Assembly: GCA_007375785.1 (NCBI GenBank)
Contig: VMEY01000008.1
Location: forward strand, 1-13,374
Length of the DNA stretch: 13,374 nt
Direction of reading: 5' to 3'
Source: Parcubacteria group bacterium Athens0416_74
GTDB taxonomy: Bacteria > Patescibacteriota > Minisyncoccia > Phycocordibacterales > UBA2100
Shown here one piece after another: positions 1 to 7,000 of this stretch (the first letter of the stretch is position 1; every line of letters begins with the position of its first letter). The notes beneath the pieces are model-generated. The model did no database searches. It was not told the DNA's origin and saw nothing but the letters and a program-made list of their open reading frames with translations. A program made the translations under genes and the position numbers.

Positions 1-210
1 CGGCGCGCTGGTCGGTTCCCCCGCTGTATTGTTCGGGCGGCGCATACTCCGGGGTGCCAAGTCCGCGCAGGAGGCGATGGACTCGCTCTGCGCCGAGCAG
101 GAGAAGCATATCGAACGACCGCTGAGTGAGCGAGCGCCGTGCCGCATCACGAGTACGTTGAGGAAGCTTCCAACAATCAGACCGAAGAGACCCGCAGCGA
201 GGGAGAGCAT
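1..210 (-). CDS. Prepilin peptidase (PilD/TFPP-like), N-terminal fragment, partial and possibly frame-disrupted
   Basis: The frame starting at ATG 210 begins with a hydrophobic segment containing GLIVGSFLNVLVMR, followed by GRSICFSC. This matches the N-terminus of type IV prepilin peptidases: first membrane segment, GSFLNV signature, then the first CxxC of the cytoplasmic loop. The family cleaves prepilin leaders and N-methylates the new N-terminus, which fits a gene directly downstream of a pilin and its terminator. The start is supported by a TATACT box 8 nt upstream. After the CxxC the frame stays open to the window edge but no longer resembles the family: the expected loop (DLIPVLSW, LRG, second CxxC) is absent. 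A different frame carries LLRG followed by a kinase-like peptide at 58-2. Either the gene is broken or frameshifted, or the contig edge is unreliable. The identification rests on the first 37 residues only. Confidence 0.55.
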   Translation of the reverse strand, partial: MLSLAAGLFGLIVGSFLNVLVMRHGARSLSGRSICFSCSAQSESIASCADLAPRSMRRPNNTAGEPTSAP

Positions 211-218
211 TGCACTCT

Positions 219-224
219 AGTATA
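219..224 (-). promoter_or_regulatory. -10 box (TATACT) for the prepilin peptidase gene
   Basis: TATACT on the minus strand ends 8 nt before ATG 210, so transcription would start at or next to the start codon. No clear -35 is seen; that region overlaps the T-rich end of the upstream terminator. Confidence 0.5.
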
Positions 225-241
225 CCCCGACTCACCATGAG

Positions 242-289
242 AAAACCCCGCATCCGTCGTCCGCCAGCTGGCGGAGACGGAGCGGGGTT
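242..289 (-). terminator. Intrinsic terminator after the pilin gene
   Basis: The arms AACCCCGC (244-251) and GCGGGGTT (282-289) enclose further pairing CCGTC/GACGG and TCCGCC-AGCT-GGCGGA, giving a long GC-rich stem. On the minus strand the hairpin is followed by TTTTCTC. It lies 24 nt downstream of the pilin stop and insulates the pilin from the prepilin peptidase gene. Confidence 0.85.
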
Positions 290-312
290 GCTCTCAGTAT
301 TCTCGAGTGGAA

Positions 313-768
313 TTACGGTTTGACGTCGAAGATTGGATCGGTGCCAGCGAAGTCAGCGGCTGAGCCCGTGCACGCAGTACCCGCGGCGGCGTCATTGTCA
401 CCGTTGAGCGCCGTGTGGCCGGTCTGTTCGAGTGTCGCGCCAAGGTGGTAGCCTGTGCATGTCGCACCGCTTCCGAGTCCAGCATAGCTATACGCAGCCG
501 ACGTTGAAGGATCGAGCGGGATAGCGGCAATATATCCAGAGCTGACGACGGTCGATGTCGAGACCGCGCTTGGGTATTTACCGTTGGCATCGTAGTAGAG
601 CTCAAGCGCAAGCTGCAACTGTTTGATGTCTGCGATGCGGCGAGCATCACGACCCTTCTGGCGAGCGCTGTTGAGCGACGCGAGAACCACCGACGAGAGG
701 ATGCCGATGATGGCGATCACGACGAGGAGCTCGATGAGCGTGAAACCGCGTCTATTACTTTTCATCAT
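313..768 (-). CDS. pilA: Type IV major pilin (prepilin)
   Basis: The product has 151 residues and begins MMKSNRRG followed by FTLIELLVVIAIIGILSSVVL. That is a short basic leader, the Gly/Phe prepilin peptidase site, Glu at mature position 5, and the hydrophobic helix that inserts in the membrane and packs the fibre core. The amphipathic helix continues through ARQKGRDARRIADIKQLQLALELYYDANGKYP, a pattern common in Patescibacteria and Gram-positive pilins. The globular part is rich in Ser, Thr, Ala and Gly, with only two cysteines (about 104 and 133), which could form a C-terminal disulfide loop. The start is ATG 768 or 765; the frame is open further upstream, but that stretch contains the promoter. 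There is no clear Shine-Dalgarno. The gene is last in the pilus cluster, 187 nt from pilC, and is followed by a terminator, so separate high-level expression is likely. Confidence 0.9.
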   Translation of the reverse strand: MMKSNRRGFTLIELLVVIAIIGILSSVVLASLNSARQKGRDARRIADIKQLQLALELYYDANGKYPSAVSTSTVVSSGYIAAIPLDPSTSAAYSYAGLGSGATCTGYHLGATLEQTGHTALNGDNDAAAGTACTGSAADFAGTDPIFDVKP

Positions 769-805
769 AATTTCACTGTTTTTTTCTTTTCTAGTAAGTA
801 CGACA

Positions 806-813
806 ATTGTATA
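806..813 (-). promoter_or_regulatory. Promoter -10 region (TATACAAT) for the pilin
   Basis: TATACAAT on the minus strand would start transcription near 799, leaving a leader of about 30 nt that is A-rich (AGAAAAGAAAAAAACAG) before the pilin ATG. The -35 is not convincing. A perfect TTATCCACA sequence lies about 28 nt upstream of the box. Confidence 0.5.
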
Positions 814-840
814 CCGCCCTTCCCCTCTGCCCTGCGGCTC

Positions 841-849
841 TGTGGATAA
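841..849 (-). promoter_or_regulatory. Single DnaA-box-like sequence TTATCCACA upstream of the pilin promoter
   Basis: The minus strand reads TTATCCACA, an exact match to the DnaA box consensus, just upstream of the predicted pilin -10. Only one copy is seen. A 9-mer can occur by chance in a window this long (about one in ten), so a function is speculative. Confidence 0.25.
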
Positions 850-955
850 CCCCACACCAAAACTCTCACAGCGCCTTGTCAAATAAGATTCCAATCAAAA
901 CAGGCTGCAACAGTAAGTACGATTAACTTCACTGAGTTTGGTACGGGGCAGGCAC

Positions 956-2164
956 CTAGAAGCCGGATGCGATGTTGTAGATAGGAATCAGCACTGATGC
1001 GAGAAGGATTGCTACGCCGACGGCGAGCGCGACAATCATAAACGGCTCAATGAGGCCGACGAGTGTGTCGACCGCGTTGTTGACCTCTCTCCGGTAGAAG
1101 CGCGCAATGGTCTCGAGAATGGCCCCCATGTTACCCGTCTCTTCACCTATCTTCATCATAGCCACGACAATGCCGGGAATTTCGGGGTGTTTACGCAGCG
1201 CCTCAGAGACGGGAAGCCCCGCCTTCACATCCGTCGCGGCTGCATTGAGAATGCGCTCATATGTCGCATCTTCTACCACACTCGCCGTAATCTCTATGCC
1301 GCGCAGGATCTGTATGCCGCTCTTGAGCATCGTGGAGAGGTTGTCAGCCAAACGCGACAGGTAGATTTTCTGATAGATGCCTCCTACTGCGGGAATCTCG
1401 AGTCGCGCTTTCGAAAAGAGTTCTCTTCCTGCAGCGGTGCGACCATATCGCACGAGGAAAATAGAACCCATGACGAGCAGCACGAGTATGAGCAAGATGT
1501 AATGCCTAAAGAAGTTGCTCAGCGCTATCACCACCTTTGTATAGATAGGGATGGCCTGACCGGACTCGGCGAGCATGGAGGAAAGATTTGGGATGACAAG
1601 CGTAAGCATCAGTATCATGACCACTACGAACGTCGTCATGATAAAGGCGGGATAGATGAGCGCATTGCGCGCCTTCTGCGTCAATTCGTAGTTTCTGTCG
1701 AGATAATCAGCAAGGAAGGCAAACGTTTCATCGAGCTTACCGGATTCTTCGCCGGCTCGGACCATGTTCACATAAAATGACGAGAACACCTTCGGGTGCT
1801 TCGAGAGAGCCGACGATATCGTGCTTCCGCTCTGTATGTCGTTGGCGATTTCGGTGAGTTTGTCCCCCATCGATGCCGTACGGGCTTCAGCGGCGAGAAG
1901 ACGGAACGCGCGAAGTGCGGAAACCTGCGCTTCGAAGAGCGTCGTCATCTGCCTTGAGAGCATCACAACATCGGCATTGGAGATACGCTCGAAGAGTGAG
2001 ATGCGCGTGTCGAGCACCGCCTTGGTCGCTGCCGGTCCGACCGATGAGACGACGAGGCCGCGCCTCTGCAGCGCTGTGATTGCGACGTCCTCTGTTACGG
2101 CATCGATGGTACCTTGCCGCTCATTTCCTTCGCTATCGAGCGCGGTGTAATTGAATACCGCCAT
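956..2164 (-). CDS. pilC: Type IV pilus inner-membrane platform protein PilC
   Basis: The 402-residue product has the PilC/GspF family length and layout. It has an N-terminal MAVFNYTALDSEGNERQGTIDA segment, then two tandem T2SF domains (about 65-188 and 268-390). The repeats share the pattern 'one turn of FYVNMVRAGEESGKLDETFAFLADYLDRNYEL' versus 'IVVAMMKIGEETGNMGAILETIARFYRREV'. Three membrane segments are visible, at about 175-200, 220-242 and 372-395. PilC couples the cytoplasmic motors PilB and PilT to pilin insertion and extraction. The start codon is 1 nt after the pilT stop with no Shine-Dalgarno, implying translational coupling. The gene ends the motor operon; no terminator is visible in the 60 nt after it. 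Confidence 0.95.
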   Translation of the reverse strand: MAVFNYTALDSEGNERQGTIDAVTEDVAITALQRRGLVVSSVGPAATKAVLDTRISLFERISNADVVMLSRQMTTLFEAQVSALRAFRLLAAEARTASMGDKLTEIANDIQSGSTISSALSKHPKVFSSFYVNMVRAGEESGKLDETFAFLADYLDRNYELTQKARNALIYPAFIMTTFVVVMILMLTLVIPNLSSMLAESGQAIPIYTKVVIALSNFFRHYILLILVLLVMGSIFLVRYGRTAAGRELFSKARLEIPAVGGIYQKIYLSRLADNLSTMLKSGIQILRGIEITASVVEDATYERILNAAATDVKAGLPVSEALRKHPEIPGIVVAMMKIGEETGNMGAILETIARFYRREVNNAVDTLVGLIEPFMIVALAVGVAILLASVLIPIYNIASGF

Positions 2165-2165
2165 A

Positions 2166-3227
2166 CTACATCAGCTTCTCGAGCGCGTTGGGATTGAAAG
2201 AGTACTGATAGGCAGTCTCAGTCGTTATCTCCCCTCGCGCAACGAGCTCAGAGAGATTGCGATTCATATCAATCATTCCGTCCTGTGAAGATGTCTCAAT
2301 CACGGTGTTTATCTCATGCGTACGCTTCTCGCGGATGAGATTGGCAACCGCTTTGTTGTTGATGAGAAGTTCGCATGCCGGGATGAGCCCTCCCGATATA
2401 CGAGGTACGAGGCGCTGTGAAAAGATTCCGGCGAGTGACGCGGCAAGCTGCAAGCGTATCTGATCCTGCTGCGCAGCAGGGAAAATGTCGATGATTCTGT
2501 CGACCGTCTGCGCGGCGTTGTTGGTGTGGAGCGTAGAGAACACGAGGTGACCCGTCTCCGCAGCCGAGACTGCCGCTGCGGTCGTCTCCGGATCGCGCAT
2601 TTCTCCGACCAGGAGCACATCGATATCTTGGCGAAATGCCGAAGTGAGAGCTGTTGCAAAGTCTTTCGTGTCTACACGCACTTCGCGCTGATCGATGAGT
2701 GACTGCTTGGGCTCGTATACGTACTCGATTGGGTCTTCAATGGTGACGATGTGCTCCATACGCTCTCCGTTGATCATATCGATGAGAGCCGCCAGCGTGG
2801 TTGTCTTGCCCTGCCCCACGGGCCCTACCACGAGGAAGAACCCCTGAGAGCGGCGCGCGAAAGACGACAGAATGTCGGGCAAACCGAGCTCCGCGATGGT
2901 GCGAATCTTTTTCGGAATGAGTCGAAGCGCGACGGATATGGAGCCTCTCTGCACAAATGCATTCCCGCGAAAGCGCGTCCCATCATCGCTCTCAAACGCG
3001 AAGTCAATCTCCTGAGTCGCGAGAAATATCTTTTCCTGCTCCGCCGTGAGCATGGCGTGCACAAAACCCTTCGTGTCTTCAGGCTTAAGCACGTCTTCTT
3101 TGAGCATGGGGGCGAGTACCCCGGCGACGCGCACCGTAGGATGTGCACCTGTCGAAAGATGCAGGTCGGAGGCGCCCTCGTTGATGACGATGTTGATGTA
3201 TTTCTTCAAAAGAGCCGCGTAGTCCAT
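2166..3227 (-). CDS. pilT: Type IV pilus retraction ATPase PilT
   Basis: The 353-residue product is a hexameric secretion-type ATPase that depolymerises the pilus, powering twitching and DNA uptake. The N-terminal PAS-like part contains ASDLHLSTG (about 19-27). The Walker A is GPVGQGKT (135-142), differing from the usual GPTGSGKS. The Asp box is around TIEDPIEYV (162-170), the Walker B is VLLVGEMRD (204-212) and the His box is HLVFSTLHTN (227-236). The C-terminal KAVANLIRE (292-300) matches the AIRNLIRE element that distinguishes PilT from PilB. The gene lies 12 nt after the receiver gene. TAGATA at 3239-3234 ends 6 nt before the ATG and could be a weak internal leaderless promoter, but that is a poor match to consensus. 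Confidence 0.95.
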   Translation of the reverse strand: MDYAALLKKYINIVINEGASDLHLSTGAHPTVRVAGVLAPMLKEDVLKPEDTKGFVHAMLTAEQEKIFLATQEIDFAFESDDGTRFRGNAFVQRGSISVALRLIPKKIRTIAELGLPDILSSFARRSQGFFLVVGPVGQGKTTTLAALIDMINGERMEHIVTIEDPIEYVYEPKQSLIDQREVRVDTKDFATALTSAFRQDIDVLLVGEMRDPETTAAAVSAAETGHLVFSTLHTNNAAQTVDRIIDIFPAAQQDQIRLQLAASLAGIFSQRLVPRISGGLIPACELLINNKAVANLIREKRTHEINTVIETSSQDGMIDMNRNLSELVARGEITTETAYQYSFNPNALEKLM

Positions 3228-3239
3228 ACGATATATCTA

Positions 3240-3638
3240 TTATGATGCCTTGCCCGCTTTGAGCACAGTATCTATCATGTTGACAACTTCCGACGGTATC
3301 ATCGTCGCCTTTACGATAAAGTGATCCGCGCCGAGCTGATGCGCTTTCTCCTTCTCGGCGTCCGTACTCTGATTGGTGAGAGCCACTTTGAGCGCCTTCT
3401 CGCCCAGCTTCCCATCACGGATTTTTTCCAGGAATTGAAATCCGTCACAATCAGGCATGATGAGATCAAAGACAATGACATCGGCCGGGAAACCTTGCTT
3501 GAGAACCTCTACCGCATCGTTTGCGGAGAGTGCCGCATGGACGTTGTACCCTTGTTGCGTGAATTTCATCACGTACATATCCAAAAGGAATTTGTCGTCG
3601 TCTACGATGAGAATATTCACGGTGGGTGCGTCATTCAT
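3240..3638 (-). CDS. Stand-alone CheY-like response regulator receiver in the pilus operon
   Basis: The 132-residue product is a receiver domain only. Acidic residues DDD (13-15) follow ILIV, the phosphoacceptor is Asp58 in VIVFDLIMPDCDGFQFL, a Thr lies at 88 in ALTNQ, and the conserved Lys is 110 in FIVKA. There is no output domain, so it should act by protein contact, as CheY and PilG/PilH do. Its ATG overlaps the pilB stop (ATGA, 3635-3638) and pilT follows 12 nt later, so it is co-translated with both motor ATPases. This suggests control of the balance between extension and retraction (inference). No histidine kinase is present in the window, so its phosphodonor is unknown. Confidence 0.9.
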   Translation of the reverse strand: MNDAPTVNILIVDDDKFLLDMYVMKFTQQGYNVHAALSANDAVEVLKQGFPADVIVFDLIMPDCDGFQFLEKIRDGKLGEKALKVALTNQSTDAEKEKAHQLGADHFIVKATMIPSEVVNMIDTVLKAGKAS

Positions 3639-5311
3639 ACTTCTTTGGCTACTTCTACGGGAGGCGTGGGAGCCTCCTGGACTTCATCCACCAACATCGC
3701 TCTACTGAGATTGTTTATCTCGGAAAATGGAATCTTTTTGTCGAAGGCTTTCATCATAGCATCCTCGCGCATCGTGAGCATACCTTGCGCGCGCGCCGCT
3801 TCCCATAGCTTCGATTCGATAGGATTTTCGAGCACGATGCGTTCAATCTGCGACGTCATCTCCATGACTTCAAAGACTGCCATGCGGCCTCGCATACCGG
3901 TCGGACAGGTGGGAGTCTTCTGAGCTTCGTATGCAACACTCGGTATCGGGAAGCGATATTTCCCAGGGAGCGAGACCTGCTCTGCCTCGATACTTTTGCG
4001 CTGACTCGGCGAGAGCTCGATCTCTAGCTCTCCTCCCTCGCAGAACGTGCGCACGAGTCGCTGCGCAATCGACAGAATGAGGACCGGCGGAAGAAGGTAC
4101 GGCTCGACGCCCATGTCGATAAGACGCGGTATCGTGCCCACCGCATCGTTGGTGTGAATCGTAGAGAGCACGAGGTGTCCTGTGAGTGCCGCTTGTATCG
4201 CGAGCTTTGCCGTCTCGCCGTCGCGAATTTCCCCCACCATGATGACATCGGGGTCCTGACGGAGCGTGGTTCTCAGACCCGTCGCAAAGGTGTATCCGAT
4301 TTCCGGATGCACCTGTGATTGGATGATGCCGTCGACGAAGTATTCAATAGGATCCTCGAGTGAGAGCACGTTTTTGTGCTCACGGTCGAGCTCGGCGAGC
4401 ATTGAATAGAGCGTGGTCGATTTACCGCTTCCTGTCGGACCGGAGATAAGTATGAGTCCGTGCGGCTTCGTAATCGCGGAGCGCATCATCTTCAGATTGC
4501 GCTCGGTGAGACCTATTTGATCCAGCGGAATAAAGCCCTGGTCTCGGTCGAGAATACGTATCACAATCTTCTCCCCGTTGTACGACGGAAATGTCGACAC
4601 GCGGAAGTCTATCTGACGATTGTCGATGCTCGCAGAAAAGCGCCCGTCTTGGGGCTTGCGCCTTTCGTCGAGGCGAATGGACGCGAGCACTTTTATGCGT
4701 GCAACAATCGCGCGATGTGTCTGCATGGGAAGCACGACGCTCGTATGGAGATCTCCGTCGACGCGGTAGCGCACCCTCACGCCGGCGGCGAGCGGTTCGA
4801 TGTGTACATCGGATGCATGCCCGTCTATGGCATAGCGAAGTATCGTCGAGACTATTTTGATGGCGGGCGCGTCTTCTTGTATCGCTTCCCCATTGGTATT
4901 CTTCGCGATTGTAGGGTCTTCGAGGTCGAGCGAGGACGATTCGTTCTCGTTTTTGGGAGCCGGATTCGCATGCTGTTCTGTCTGCAAATCGGATACGGCC
5001 TTTGCTACATCGCCGCGTAGCCCACGATACATGGCGAGCACTTTTTCAAAATCGACTTGTGTTATCGGAAATATCTTAAACGGCATCCCACTGGTGCGTG
5101 AGATGAAGTTGAGTGCATCAACACCTTGAATATTGTCCGGCTCGACCATCCCCACCTCGAGGATGCCGTCTGCCACAGTAATAGGCGCGAGCTTATAGTG
5201 CTCCGCCGATTCTTCCGGTATGAGTTTGAGGACCTCATACGGGACTTTAATATCACCGAGCTCCCGCACCGGGGCCTCGGTTTCTGCCGGCGCTACAGAG
5301 GAACTTGGCAT
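3635..5311 (-). CDS. pilB: Type IV pilus extension ATPase PilB (GspE family)
   Basis: The 558-residue product has a GspE N-terminal (MshEN-like) domain at about 20-100, an acidic linker at about 105-150, then the ATPase core. Visible motifs are ASDVHIEP (167-174), Walker A GPTGSGKS (291-298), the Asp box around LSLEDPIEYF (317-325), Walker B DPDVIMVGEIRD (353-364) and the His box HLVLSTIHTND (379-389). It polymerises pilin at the base of the pilus. PilB/GspE proteins usually carry a tetracysteine zinc site after QRLVR. Here only one Cys remains at each half (Cys424 in TFCEGG, Cys469 in TCPTGMRGR), so a classical zinc finger cannot form. The start follows the upstream stop by 3 nt without a Shine-Dalgarno. 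Confidence 0.95.
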   Translation of the reverse strand: MPSSSVAPAETEAPVRELGDIKVPYEVLKLIPEESAEHYKLAPITVADGILEVGMVEPDNIQGVDALNFISRTSGMPFKIFPITQVDFEKVLAMYRGLRGDVAKAVSDLQTEQHANPAPKNENESSSLDLEDPTIAKNTNGEAIQEDAPAIKIVSTILRYAIDGHASDVHIEPLAAGVRVRYRVDGDLHTSVVLPMQTHRAIVARIKVLASIRLDERRKPQDGRFSASIDNRQIDFRVSTFPSYNGEKIVIRILDRDQGFIPLDQIGLTERNLKMMRSAITKPHGLILISGPTGSGKSTTLYSMLAELDREHKNVLSLEDPIEYFVDGIIQSQVHPEIGYTFATGLRTTLRQDPDVIMVGEIRDGETAKLAIQAALTGHLVLSTIHTNDAVGTIPRLIDMGVEPYLLPPVLILSIAQRLVRTFCEGGELEIELSPSQRKSIEAEQVSLPGKYRFPIPSVAYEAQKTPTCPTGMRGRMAVFEVMEMTSQIERIVLENPIESKLWEAARAQGMLTMREDAMMKAFDKKIPFSEINNLSRAMLVDEVQEAPTPPVEVAKEV

Positions 5312-5314
5312 ATC

Positions 5315-5683
5315 TTAACGCCCGCTTGGGGTGAAGAGCTTCGCGGCTCCCGCGCCAGCGCTCGCCGGGGCCGCGGTGCGAAGCGGAGCAAATGGGTTCT
5401 CGCGACCGACCGGCTCAGGCACGATTGTCGTGCCGAAGTCCTGAAGCGTGACAAAGCTCGGGTCGGAGAAGATGGAGCCCGAGAGCGTCACGGCCCGAAG
5501 CGCGAGAAGCGTCCCGATTATTTCCTGGTCAGTGCTTTGCGCCGATACCGACGTGCCTTCGGGTGTCGTGGTCACAAGCAATGGCTCGGGAGCACCCGAA
5601 ATGGAGAGCCCGTACCAGACACCGCCGGCAATCACGACGATGAGGATGATAAATATGAGTTTGTTATGCATTATCCACGACAT
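5315..5683 (-). CDS. Small single-pass membrane protein of the pilus operon (PilP position)
   Basis: The product has 122 residues, or 118 if the second Met at 5671 is the start. A short N-terminus is followed by one membrane helix (about 9-26, LIFIILIVVIAGGVWYGL), a low-complexity stretch, a helix around DQEIIGTLLALRAVTL (52-67), then PSFVTLQDFG and EPVGRENPFAPL (90-101), and an Ala/Gly-rich tail. The topology predicts an extracytoplasmic C-terminus. Its place between pilO and pilB, and the NPFAP motif, recall PilP, which links PilNO to the secretin in diderms. No secretin is seen here, so it is better treated as a T4P-associated protein of unknown role. It follows pilO by 5 nt and lacks a Shine-Dalgarno. 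Confidence 0.7.
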   Translation of the reverse strand: MSWIMHNKLIFIILIVVIAGGVWYGLSISGAPEPLLVTTTPEGTSVSAQSTDQEIIGTLLALRAVTLSGSIFSDPSFVTLQDFGTTIVPEPVGRENPFAPLRTAAPASAGAGAAKLFTPSGR

Positions 5684-5688
5684 AGATG

Positions 5689-6267
5689 TTATTTGAGCCA
5701 GTAGGTACGCATCGTGACTTCGTAGTTGTAGAGCGGCGCGGCTGTGCTCCCCCCAGCGCCTTCGCTTGTGCGTGTAATCGACAGTGAGGTGAGGTCGACG
5801 ATACGGAGACTTCTCTGGATGTCATCCAGGAAACCTCGGAAGTTGTCGTATGTACCCTGTGTCGTGAAGCGCACCGTCAGCGAATCATACTTCTGCTTCG
5901 ACGAGCTCACCGTACCAATCGCTGTCTGCGATGATTTCGCGGTCAAAGAAGAGCTTACGACGACGTTTTGGATAGCCATGGCACGCCTCCCTGCCACGCT
6001 ATCGATATCGAGAATAAGTCGGACGTTGTCGACATGGTCGGGTAGGAGTTTCTGCAGCCGCTCGATATCGCTTGGATTGAATGTGTTGTATTTGGACAGG
6101 AGCGACTGTTTGAGCTGTTGGAGCTCCGCTGCTTTGTTGAGTGCCTCATTATATTGAGATATCTGAGCGTTGGCCGCCTTTACCTGATCGTATGTCGGCT
6201 GGGTGTACATAAAGAAGAGTGCGCCTGCGGCGACAAGACTGAGCATTGAGAAGATAGTTTTGAACAT
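5689..6267 (-). CDS. pilO: Type IV pilus alignment protein PilO-like
   Basis: The 192-residue product has a short cytoplasmic start, a membrane helix at about 4-21 (TIFSMLSLVAAGALFFMY), and a coiled-coil-like stretch (about 27-70, AANAQISQYNEALNKAAELQQLKQ). LQKLLPDHVDNVRLILDIDSVA follows, resembling the P-DNV segment of PilO. A C-terminal ferredoxin-like region holds SLTVRFTTQGTYDNFRGFLDDIQRSLRIVDL, close to the PilO family core. PilO dimerises with PilN outside the membrane and helps position the pilus machine. It starts 1 nt after the pilN stop, so the two are translationally linked. Length is typical of PilO. Confidence 0.85.
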   Translation of the reverse strand: MFKTIFSMLSLVAAGALFFMYTQPTYDQVKAANAQISQYNEALNKAAELQQLKQSLLSKYNTFNPSDIERLQKLLPDHVDNVRLILDIDSVAGRRAMAIQNVVVSSSLTAKSSQTAIGTVSSSKQKYDSLTVRFTTQGTYDNFRGFLDDIQRSLRIVDLTSLSITRTSEGAGGSTAAPLYNYEVTMRTYWLK

Positions 6268-6268
6268 A

Positions 6269-6997
6269 TTATTGTGTCGGTGCCGTGGTGGATGCGCCTA
6301 CAGGTTGTTGCTGCGTTTGCGGTGTCTGTCCCCCTGCCGGAGGAGGCGACGAGAACGGCGATGAAGGTTCTTGCGTCTGCGCAGGAAGGCTTGCACCCGC
6401 ACCTGCAGTATTGATGAGATGCGAGTAGTTCACCGCCGCGGGATTGACGAGTGCGCTCATGTTGAAGTGGACACCGTCGACCTGTCTGTTGATATCGGAA
6501 AAGATAGGGTTGGTGATAACTCCACTCTTGCTAAAGAGGTCGGCCTGGAGCGCGATTGAATTCACGCCCTGCGCCACGCCCGCCATCTTTACATTGATAT
6601 TTTGAGAATCGATGACCTCCAAGGAGAGCGACTTAAAGGAGACGGTCGTGAGTGTTGTCTGCTGGAGCGCATCAAAAAGAGCGAGCGGAGCGACGTGCGC
6701 GCCGAGCACGTGGTCGGCGGCGCGCATTCTGTCGTCGAGGCGCGTGAGCTCATGAATGAGGGCAGGTTCAAATGCTTCCTTCGCGCGCTTGAGCTGCTCG
6801 CTCTTGCTCGTCGAGCTTGAGAGCGTGTATTGCTCGTACAAAAAGACTGCGCCGGCGAGTGCCGCCGATGTGACAAAGAGGACTATCGCGACCAAAAACA
6901 TGAGCTCGCCGAGACCTCCCGACTTCACTTTACGCGGACCCTGCGTGGGGCGCGCGGCGTCTTGCGGGATGAATGACGATTGTATGCCTGATTCCAT
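6269..6997 (-). CDS. pilN: Type IV pilus assembly protein PilN-like
   Basis: The 242-residue product has an N-terminal cytoplasmic segment (1-30, including SSFIPQDAARPT, the likely PilM-binding part), one membrane helix (about 33-54, FLVAIVLFVTSAALAGAVFLY) and a heptad-like region. A fold with FDALQQTTLTTVSFKSLSLE and NINVKMAGVAQGVNSIALQADLF follows, resembling the PilN ferredoxin-like domain. The last 40 residues are rich in Pro, Gln, Thr and Ser and look disordered, an addition beyond usual PilN length. The assignment rests on order between pilM and pilO and on topology more than on strong motifs. It starts 3 nt after the pilM stop. Confidence 0.8.
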   Translation of the reverse strand: MESGIQSSFIPQDAARPTQGPRKVKSGGLGELMFLVAIVLFVTSAALAGAVFLYEQYTLSSSTSKSEQLKRAKEAFEPALIHELTRLDDRMRAADHVLGAHVAPLALFDALQQTTLTTVSFKSLSLEVIDSQNINVKMAGVAQGVNSIALQADLFSKSGVITNPIFSDINRQVDGVHFNMSALVNPAAVNYSHLINTAGAGASLPAQTQEPSSPFSSPPPAGGQTPQTQQQPVGASTTAPTQ

Positions 6998-7000
6998 AAT

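Noticed and set aside
877..882. Perfect TTGACA (-35) on the minus strand upstream of the pilin
   Set aside because: No -10-like hexamer lies 16-18 nt downstream; the plausible TATACAAT is about 63 nt away, too far to pair with it.
1187..1780. Long plus-strand open frame opposite pilC
   Set aside because: It is the antisense shadow of a clearly conserved gene and its protein has no domain or membrane pattern; similar antisense frames lie opposite pilT, pilB and the receiver.
3321..3923. 200-codon plus-strand frame across the receiver and pilB
   Set aside because: It spans two real minus-strand genes and their overlap, and shows no recognisable family features.
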